Source of the DNA: Vreelandella olivaria
GTDB lineage: Bacteria > Pseudomonadota > Gammaproteobacteria > Pseudomonadales > Halomonadaceae
Direction: 5' to 3'
Length of the DNA: 64,000 nucleotides
NCBI GenBank assembly: GCA_004295565.1
Contig: AP019416.1
Location: forward strand, 1,364,001 to 1,428,000
Position numbers and translations under genes: made by a program. Of this stretch, positions 57,441 to 64,000 are shown piece by piece. The notes beneath the pieces are model-generated. The model ran no database searches. It was not told where the DNA came from and saw only the letters and a list, made by a program, of their open reading frames with translations. Numbering within the stretch: the first letter of the stretch is position 1; every line of letters begins with the position of its first letter.

Positions 57441-57480
57441 ATACATAATAAGGCCCGCAGATGCGGGCCTTATTATGTAT
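57441..57480. terminator. Perfect 19-bp palindrome between toxin and htpX
   Basis: ATACATAATAAGGCCCGCA and its exact complement flank a two-base loop. It lies between convergent toxin and htpX genes and terminates both. Confidence 0.9.
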
Positions 57481-57496
57481 GGAGCTACTGAAAAAC

Positions 57497-58401
57497 TTAC
57501 TGACGATAAGCGGCTTCTTTCAATGCGCGGATACGTTCATCCAGCGGCGGGTGGCTGGCAAACATTTTCTCCACCAGCGAACGCGTTTGCCCTTTGGTGA
57601 TGGCCATGGCGCGCAGCGTATCGGGCATTTGATCGGGCATTTCGGTTTCGGTTTTCAGGCGCGCCAGGGCACTCACCATCGCGTTGGTGCCCGCTAAGCG
57701 CGCACCTGCTTCGTCTGCGCGGTACTCGCGGTAGCGGGAGAACCAGGCAACGATTGCCGAGGCAAGAAGCCCAAATACAATCTCCGCGACCATGACTACC
57801 GCGAAGTAGCCCATAAAGCCCAGGCCACCACCGCCTTCGCTGCGGCTGCGTAGGAAGTTATCCACTAGGTGCGCCACTACCCGGGCAAAGAACATCACAA
57901 AGGTGTTCACCACGCCCTGAATCAGCGCCAGGGTGACCATATCGCCGTTAGCGACGTGACCAATTTCGTGAGCCAGTACGGCACGCACCTCTTCCGGGCG
58001 CATGCGGTTGAGTAGGCCAGCCGAAACGGCCACTAGCGCATCATCTTTGTTCCAACCCGTGGCAAAGGCATTGGACTGCTGAGCAGGGAAAATACCCACT
58101 TCCGGGTTTTGATACCCGCCTCGCGAGAGAGCTCGGCGACCGTGTCCAGCAGCCACTGTTCGGTGGAGTTGGAGGGCGTTTCGATAATCACCGTGCCGGT
58201 GCTTCGCTTGGCCATCCATTTGGAGATAAACAGCGAAACGATGGAGCCTGCCATGCCGAAGATAAAGCAGAAGATCAGCAGGCTGGTGAAGTTGATGCCC
58301 TGGCCGCGCAGGTAGCTTTCTACGCCTAGCAGGCGCAGGGTAATACTGGCGACCAGCAAGACCGCTATATTGGTGCCTAAAAACAGCAGAATTCGCATCA
58401 T
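57497..58401 (-). CDS. htpX: Membrane protease HtpX, one frame break
   Basis: This is a zinc metalloprotease of the inner membrane with a role in envelope stress. Two N-terminal helices begin [19 protein letters not shown]. The zinc motif HEIGH is in [14 protein letters not shown], and the third ligand is in [13 protein letters not shown]. The frame breaks near 58100, in the KTPEVGIF segment. Restored length is about 302 residues. The C-terminus has [15 protein letters not shown]. Confidence 0.94.
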
Positions 58402-58515
58402 GGTGCAGGTTCTCCCTAAAGTTCATCGAAGCATTGCTAGATTAATGGCTTAGATACGTGCTGTTCATGGCAGTTTCAAGTCATGGCCGTGTCAATGGCT
58501 GTTTTAATGCCGGCG

Positions 58516-59755
58516 CTACTGCCGATAGCGCGACAGGAAATTGGCAAAGCGATCCAGTGCATCACCTAACTGGTCGGCCCAGGGCAGCGTTACAATGCGC
58601 ACATGATCCGGCTCGGGCCAGTTAAAGGCGGTGCCCTGCACCAGCAGTATTTTTCCTGCAGGAGTAGATCCAATACCATCTGCTGATCGTCTTTGATATT
58701 GAACACTTTAGGATCGAGACGCGGAAACGCGTAGAGGGCGCCTTTGGGCTTGACGCAGGAAACCCCGGGGATTGCGTTCAGCTTCTCCACGGTAATATCG
58801 CGCTGGGCCAGCAGCCGCCCGCCGGGCAGGATCAGATCATTGATCGACTGATACCCCTAGCGCGGTTTGAATCGCATGCTGGGCAGGCACGTTGGCACAC
58901 AGGCGCATGGAGGCCAGCATATTCAGCCCCTGGATATAGTCCTGTGCGTTGAGTTTGGCCAAGGTGCCGGAAATAATCATCCAGCCTGAGCGGAACCCGG
59001 CACAGCGATAGCTTTGGAGAGACCGTTCATGGTGATGACCAGTTGGTCATCGTCCGCCAGGGCGCCCGTGGCAGTGTGCTCGACGTCGTCATACAGAATC
59101 TTGTCGTAGATCTCGTCAGAGAACACCACCAGGTTGTGCTGCTTGGCGATGGCCAGCACCTCTTTACCACGGCGGGGGTAGACCGCGCCAGTGGGGTTGT
59201 TGGGGTTGATCAGCACAATGGCGCGGGTGTGGCTGGTGATTTTGGCGCGAATATCCGCCATGTCGGGCGTCCAGTCCGCCTGCTCGTCGCACAGGTAGTG
59301 CACCGCGTGGCCACCGGAAAGGTGGGCAGCGGCGGTCCAGAGCGGATAGTCGGGCGCCGGAATCAGCACTTCATCGCCGTCGTTGAGCAGCGCCTGCATG
59401 GCCATGACAATCAGTTCAGAGACGCCGTTGCCGATAAAGATATCTTCTATACCTACGCCGGGAATCTGTTTGCGCTGGCACTCCTGCATAATCGCTTTAC
59501 GGGCAGAGTAGAGGCCCTTGAGTCGCAGTAGCCCTGGGCGGTGGGCAGATTACGCATCACATCCTGAAGAATCTCTTCCGGCGCCTCAAAACCAAAGGGC
59601 GCAGGGTTGCCAATGTTTAGCTTGAGGATTCGCTGACCTTCCTCTTCCAGGCGCTTGGCGTGGTCGAGTACCGGGCCGCGAATGTCGTAGCAGACATTGT
59701 GCAGCTTATGAGATTTTTTTAACGGTTGTGATTCGTGCGACTGCGGGGTATCCAT
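58516..59755 (-). CDS. alaA: Alanine-synthesising aminotransferase AlaA, frame broken
   Basis: This PLP-dependent aminotransferase makes alanine from pyruvate and glutamate. The N-terminal KSHKLHNVCYDIRGPVLDHA and LNIGNPAPFGFEAP mark the AlaA group. The cofactor lysine is in NGLSKA, and the DEIYDKILYD region holds the aspartate. Breaks are near 59520, 58990, 58850 and 58640. The restored end NFLSRYRQ is at 58516. Restored length is about 413 residues; the start at 59755 is chosen over the ATG five codons upstream. Confidence 0.9.
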
Positions 59756-59859
59756 GAGGTGTCTGTCCAAAAGTAGCTAGAGGCCCAAAAGTGTCCAAAA
59801 GCATGAGTGTCTAAAAACAGCGCCTACAAGCCATCGTCGGCTATAGAGCTATTGGGTCA

Positions 59860-60810
59860 TTATGCGTCGGAAAGTGCTTGATTGTCTTCGTCGTTTTGCA
59901 CGGGCGGCGGAGGAATGTCCGCCGGGTTTCAAGCGTTAGCCTGCCCAGCTTGCCATCACGCAGTTCGTGAAGCAGTACCTCTGCACCGCGGTGTAGATCA
60001 ACGGCACCGCCGGGACGTAGGCCGCCTCGGCGGGCAGCGATATCTTTAAGATGGCGTTACCGTCGAAGCCAGCAATAGCTAAAAATCGGGCTTTTCGGGC
60101 CATCCGCATCAATGTCGTGGGGAATGTCCGGCGCGGCGTAGGGCGGCAGCTCTTTGAGCTTATACCGTTCTGTAAGGGCTTCGGGATAGCGTTTGGCTAG
60201 CTCAGCGCTGGTGATAATGGCTACGTCTGTATACTCAATGGCCGTGTCACGAATAGCCCCGGTGGCCGCTAACCGATAGGCGCTGGCCTGGTCTTCAATT
60301 TTAGGCCACAACACACCGGGCGTGTCGGTGAGCGCCACACGCCCATCGATGCGCACCTTCTGCTGGCGCTTGGTCACCGCGGGTTCGTTGCCGGTTTTAG
60401 CGATTTTTCGCCCGGCCAGGCCGTTAATCAGCGTTGATTTTCCGACATTCGGTATCCCCATCACCATCACGCGTACATCCCGATCAGCACGAACGGCTCC
60501 GGCCAGCTCATGGCACAGCTTGGGGATTTTCTTGAGTTCGCGAGTGTTGGTGGTGGTCACCGCCAAGGCGCGCATATTCTCTTGGGCATCAAAATACGCC
60601 ACCCACTCGGCTGTCCGTTCAGGATCAGCGAGGTCTGCGCGAGAGAATTTTCAGCACCGGCTTGTGGCGGGTTAGCTCGGCCAGCATCGGGTTGGCGCTG
60701 GAGTAGGGCAGACGCGCATCGAGTACCTCAATGACCACATCAATTTCAGGCAGCACCTCCTTGATCTGGCGGCGGGCCTTGTTCATATGTCCGGGGAACC
60801 AGCCGAGCAT
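59860..60810 (-). CDS. rbgA: Ribosome biogenesis GTPase YlqF/RbgA, frame broken
   Basis: This circularly permuted GTPase acts in large-subunit assembly. The start MLGWFPGHMNKARRQI is typical. Because of the permutation, the G4 motif (SRADLAD) comes first, then the G1 GIPNVGKSTLIN and the G3 DTPG. Breaks lie near 60640, 60060 and 59925, the last restored by one C to give ETPADIPPPP. The restored end is a TAA at 59860. Restored length is about 317 residues. Confidence 0.9.
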
Positions 60811-60891
60811 GGGTCTCTCCTACAAGTACAAAAAGCGGGCTGCTATTGTAGCACCCGCCTTGCTGGTTTCCTTGTGAGGATTTGGCGCTGA

Positions 60892-61292
60892 TTACTCGTC
60901 GGGGTGAAATTCCAGTGAGACTGAGTTGATGCAGTAGCGTAACCCGGTAGTCTCCGGTGGCCCATCGGGAAACACGTGGCCCAGGTGAGCATCGCAGTGG
61001 GAACAAACTACCTCCGTGCGCTGCATGCCGTGAGTGGTATCCGTATGCTCCTCAACGCAGCGGCTACCCAGTGGCCGATCAAAGCTTGGCCAGCCGCAGC
61101 CAGCATCAAACTTGTGCTCGTTCTCAAACAGTGGCGCGTGGCAGCATACGCAGTGGTAAATGCCCTGGGCGTCGCTAACCTGATAATCACCGGTGAACGG
61201 GCGCTCGGTGCCTTTCTCACGCGCTACGCGGTACTGCTCGGGGGTTAGCTGCTGTTGCCACTCGTCAGGGGGGATTTTTCGATTTTCGCCAT
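60892..61292 (-). CDS. msrB: Peptide-methionine (R)-S-oxide reductase MsrB, one frame break
   Basis: This enzyme repairs the R form of methionine sulfoxide. Zinc is held by CVCC and CSHC. The catalytic cysteine is in [13 protein letters not shown] near the end. The start is [16 protein letters not shown] at 61292 when one C is added near 61270. The restored length is about 133 residues. Confidence 0.93.
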
Positions 61293-61420
61293 GCTCTGTT
61301 CCTCTCCCTTATATATTGCTCTATACATCGCTGAGACCAAGCGTTGTTTGGGCTCACTAGCCTAGTGACACCACTTGGTCATCATGAGTTTCAGCATGGG
61401 CGATTATACATCGCTGTGCC

Positions 61421-61509
61421 AGGACAGGTTTCCGCGAGGGCGCTGTGAACCCATCCGTGGGCGCTACTTGCGACATCCCTGTCGCAAGACCCTCGCTTCA
61501 ACCTGTCCT
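61421..61509. repeat. Folded dispersed repeat, copy B
   Basis: This copy is a nested inverted structure: AGGACAGGTT/AACCTGTCCT at the ends, then GCGAGGG/CCCTCGC, then CTTGCGACA/TGTCGCAAG with a four-base loop, and CCCA/TGGG. Its core matches copy A at 23341-23371 in complement at 29 of 31 positions. It lies just past the real ggt stop. Confidence 0.85.
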
Positions 61510-61557
61510 AGCACCCCACTATCAAGGGTTTTATAAGCCTTTATATTTAATCTAATT

Positions 61558-63138
61558 CTATACGCTAGCCGCGCCGCCGTTGCTGCGCGGGTCGTGCTCT
61601 CTATTAATCCATCCGGGTGGTGCACAATACCGCCCGCATGGCCCATGGTGTCGCTGAATGCCTCGGGCAGCACTTCCACATCGTGGTCTGCTGTGGCCAG
61701 GGCCGTCACCAAGGCGTCATCAAAACGGTTCTCAAGTTTTAGGTTAGTGCTGGTTTCGCCCCAGGTACGCCCCAGCAGCCAGCGGGGCGCCGTAATCGCC
61801 TGCTGCAGCGGCATGCCGTGCAGAGCGTAGCGTGAGAATACCGCCGCCTGGGTTTGCGGCTGGCCTTCACCACCCATGGTGCCGTAGACCATGGTGCGGC
61901 CATCGTTAAACTTGGCCAGCGCTGGGTTCAGCGTGTGGAAGGGTTTGCGACCAGGGGCTAAGCCGCGCAGGTCGTCAGGATTAAGCGAAAAGCTGATGCC
62001 GCGGTTTTGCCACAGTACACCGCTTTCCGACAGCACTACGCCGCTGCCAAACTCCCAGTAGATGCTCTGAATAAAGCTCACCGCACGCCCTTCGTTATCC
62101 ACGGTGCCCATCCAGATGGTGTCACCTGGCGCAGGCTCGTGGGGCCAGGGCAGGGCGCGCTGAGGGTCGATGTAAGCCGCTTCACGGCCAATGCTCTCTT
62201 CGCTGAGTAACGCCTGCAGGGGTGTAGGCAAGCGACCGGGATCGGTGATGTTCTGATCGCGCTTTATAAAGGCGCGCTTGGTGGCCTCAATCAGCCCATG
62301 CAGGTGGTCAAAACCGTTTGGCTCGGTGGCTTTTAGGCGTTCGTAGATGCCCAAAATCATCAGCGACGCCATGCCCTGAGTCGGTGCGGGCAGGTTATAC
62401 AGCGTGGCATCCTGCAGCGTGACTTCCAATGGTGTTACCCGCTGGGCGCGGTAGGCGTGGAAGTCTGCCAGACGCAGCGGGCTGCCAACGGCCTCTAAGT
62501 CCCGCGCCATGCTGGTGGCCAGCTCTCCGCGGTAGAAGTCATCCAAGCCTGCATCCGCCAGACGCTTAAGGGTTGCGGCCAGACGCGGTTGGCGTAGCCG
62601 TTCGCCTTCACGGGGCACCTGACCGTTAAGTAGCAGGGTCTCCGTAAAACCGGGGCTCAGGGATAGACGCTCAAGGTGTTTGGCAGTGAGGGCTTCCTGG
62701 CTTTGCGTAACGGCGACGCCTGCTTCGGCATGATGAATGGCATCGGCCAGCAGCGTTGTGAGGGGCAGTGATTTGCCCCAGGCCGATGCGACGCTTAACG
62801 CTTCATGCCAGCCACCAATAGTGCCTGCCATGGTCAGAGCAGCTTTAGGGCCACGCTCGGGAATCTGCGTTTCACCCGCATAAAATCTGCATCGGCGAGC
62901 CCCGCAGCCGGGCCGCAGGCGTCAATGGCAATAGGCGCTTTGCCCGGTTCATGAATCAACCAGAAACCATCGCCACCCAGGGCATTCATATGCGGATAAA
63001 CCACCGCAATGGCGGCCGCCGCAGCGACCATGGCTTCCACCGCATTGCCGCCCTGTTTCAGCACATCGCGCCCGGCGCTGGCGGCAAGGTGGTGAGGGCG
63101 ACACAACTGCCGCCGTAACTGCGTTGGGTGTGGAGCAT
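61558..63138 (-). CDS. ggt: Gamma-glutamyltransferase, frame broken
   Basis: This N-terminal-nucleophile enzyme transfers gamma-glutamyl groups from glutathione. The start MLHTQRSYGGSC at 63138 follows AGGA; no signal peptide is obvious. Family segments are LKQGGNAVEAMVAAAAAIAV and NALGGDGFWLI. The probable nucleophile threonine is in GDTIWMGTVDNEG, where the chain would be cut. FGSGVV and NRGISFSL follow. A break near 62835 divides the large part, and one near 61600 hides the true end EHDPRSNGGAASV. Restored length is about 527 residues. Confidence 0.88.
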
Positions 63139-63181
63139 GACGAGTATCCTTTGTTATTAATAAAAATTATCAGGTAGAGGG

Positions 63182-64000
63182 TTACCAGCCAATCGCGTTC
63201 GGCAGCCACGTGGCAATACTGGGGAAGATAAAACCAGTGCCACGGCGACAAACTGTAAGCCGATAAACGGCAGGGCGCCTTTGTAAATATCGAGGGTGGT
63301 GACTTCTTTGGGTGCCACACCCTTTAGGAAAAACAGCGACCAGCCGAAGGGAGGGTAAGAAACGACGTTTGTAGCACGAGTCCCACTAAAATACCCAGCC
63401 ACACCATATCAACGCCCATCTGGACAAAGAACGGTAAAACAGTGGTAAGGCAATATAGCTAATCTCAATCCACTCCAGAAAGAAACCCAGCACAAACATC
63501 AGCAGTAGCATAAACAGCATCGCGCCGAGCTCGCCGCCGGGTACCCAGTCGAACATGCGGGCAACCAAATGTTCGCCGCCCAAAGCCGCGAAACGCCAGG
63601 CCAAACACCTGGGCGCTGATCAGAATAAAGAACACCATGGCCGAGATCACCAGCGTGGCCTTGGCGACCTCTTTGAGTAGCGCAAAGGTTAACCGTCCCG
63701 AGCAAGCTACAAACAGCAGTGCACCTAGCGCGCCCATGGCGGCGGCTTCAGTGGGCGCGGCAATGCCGCCAATAATCGACCCCAGTACGGCAAATACCAA
63801 CCCCACAGGTGGGCCCACCACGGTAATCACTTTGTGTATCAGCTGGCGACGACCCATGTTTGCACGCTCTTCAGCGGGTATCGGTGGCATCAGGTCGGGG
63901 TAGAGTTTGGCGATCACCAGAATGGCAATAATATATACCGCCGCTAGGGTCAGCCCCGGCACCATGGCCGCGGCGAACATCGTGCCGACTGATTCGCCTA
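63182..64000 (-). CDS. dctM: TRAP transporter large permease DctM (partial)
   Basis: This is the 12-helix subunit of a sodium-driven TRAP importer; only its C-terminal 270 residues are in the window. GLTLAAVYIIAILVIAKLYP and GSIIGGIAAPTEAAAMGALGA are typical. The frame breaks near 63580 and 63380, and the true end ATWLPNAIGW is at 63182. The start lies beyond the window. ggt follows 43 bp downstream, so the two may form an operon. Confidence 0.9.

Noticed and set aside
61464-61557. Extended ggt C-terminus
   Set aside because: As read the frame continues through the folded repeat, but one base shift gives the family-typical end with a stop at 61558.

Overview
The window looks like chromosomal DNA of a moderately GC-rich, salt-adapted gammaproteobacterium, most likely a Halomonas relative. 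This is inferred from gene content and from protein features such as the long-form isocitrate lyase, the monomeric NADP isocitrate dehydrogenase, the 180-kDa-type NAD glutamate dehydrogenase, and BCCT and TRAP transporters. The order aceA ... roxA-purB-hflD-mnmA-nudJ-rluE-icd-clpS-clpA-infA-bpt-aat-ftsK-lolA-rarA resembles the arrangement known from Pseudomonas.

The most important caveat is sequence quality. Most genes, including essential ones (infA, ftsK, purB, mnmA), are broken by one-base indels. Where I could resolve the site, the break sits in a short homopolymer, usually one base too short (for example five A read as four). I therefore give each gene its full intended span and treat the breaks as sequence errors rather than pseudogenes.

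Layout: 0-1.8 kb, end of a sugar ABC transporter (permease and ATPase). 1.9-3.5 kb, BCCT osmolyte transporter. 3.6-6.3 kb, ycjF/ycjX and a small membrane protein. 6.4-10.2 kb, hexose-6-P mutarotase, a YeaQ-type membrane protein and a large DUF1266 protein. 10.3-12.2 kb, an NlpC/P60 lipoprotein and an MFS exporter. 12.2-13.6 kb, an IS110-family (IS1111-type) insertion sequence sitting in a REP-like site. 13.6-14.0 kb, a REP cluster with a perfect 99-bp duplication. 14.0-19.3 kb, a nickel uptake operon nikABCDE with divergent nikR and a textbook NikR operator. 19.4-21 kb, slyD, a hidden small membrane gene and slyB. 21.2-23.8 kb, aceA, a composite repeat and a GNAT acetyltransferase. 23.8-29.5 kb, roxA, purB, hflD, mnmA, nudJ, rluE. 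29.7-37 kb, icd and the N-degron set clpS, clpA, bpt, aat around infA. 37-42.6 kb, ftsK, lolA, rarA. 43-51.9 kb, a hemerythrin-like protein, REP doublet, murI, trmA, gdhB, pyrD. 52-56.8 kb, rmf, rlmL, a glutaredoxin-like gene, a WGR-like small gene and pdxB. 56.9-57.4 kb, a RelE-type toxin-antitoxin pair. 57.5-64 kb, htpX, alaA, rbgA, msrB, a folded dispersed repeat, ggt and a partial TRAP large permease.

Functional themes are nickel homeostasis (nik, NikR, and SlyD with a His-containing tail), regulated proteolysis by the N-degron route (Aat and Bpt tag proteins, ClpS selects them, ClpA unfolds them), the isocitrate branch point (AceA versus Icd), and ribosome/tRNA modification or hibernation (RoxA, RluE, MnmA, TrmA, RlmL, RbgA, Rmf). 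The parts most worth a second look are the IS1111-type element with its possible guide RNA and REP target, the palindromic dispersed repeats, the hemerythrin-like protein lacking its usual HH motif, and the large DUF1266 protein.
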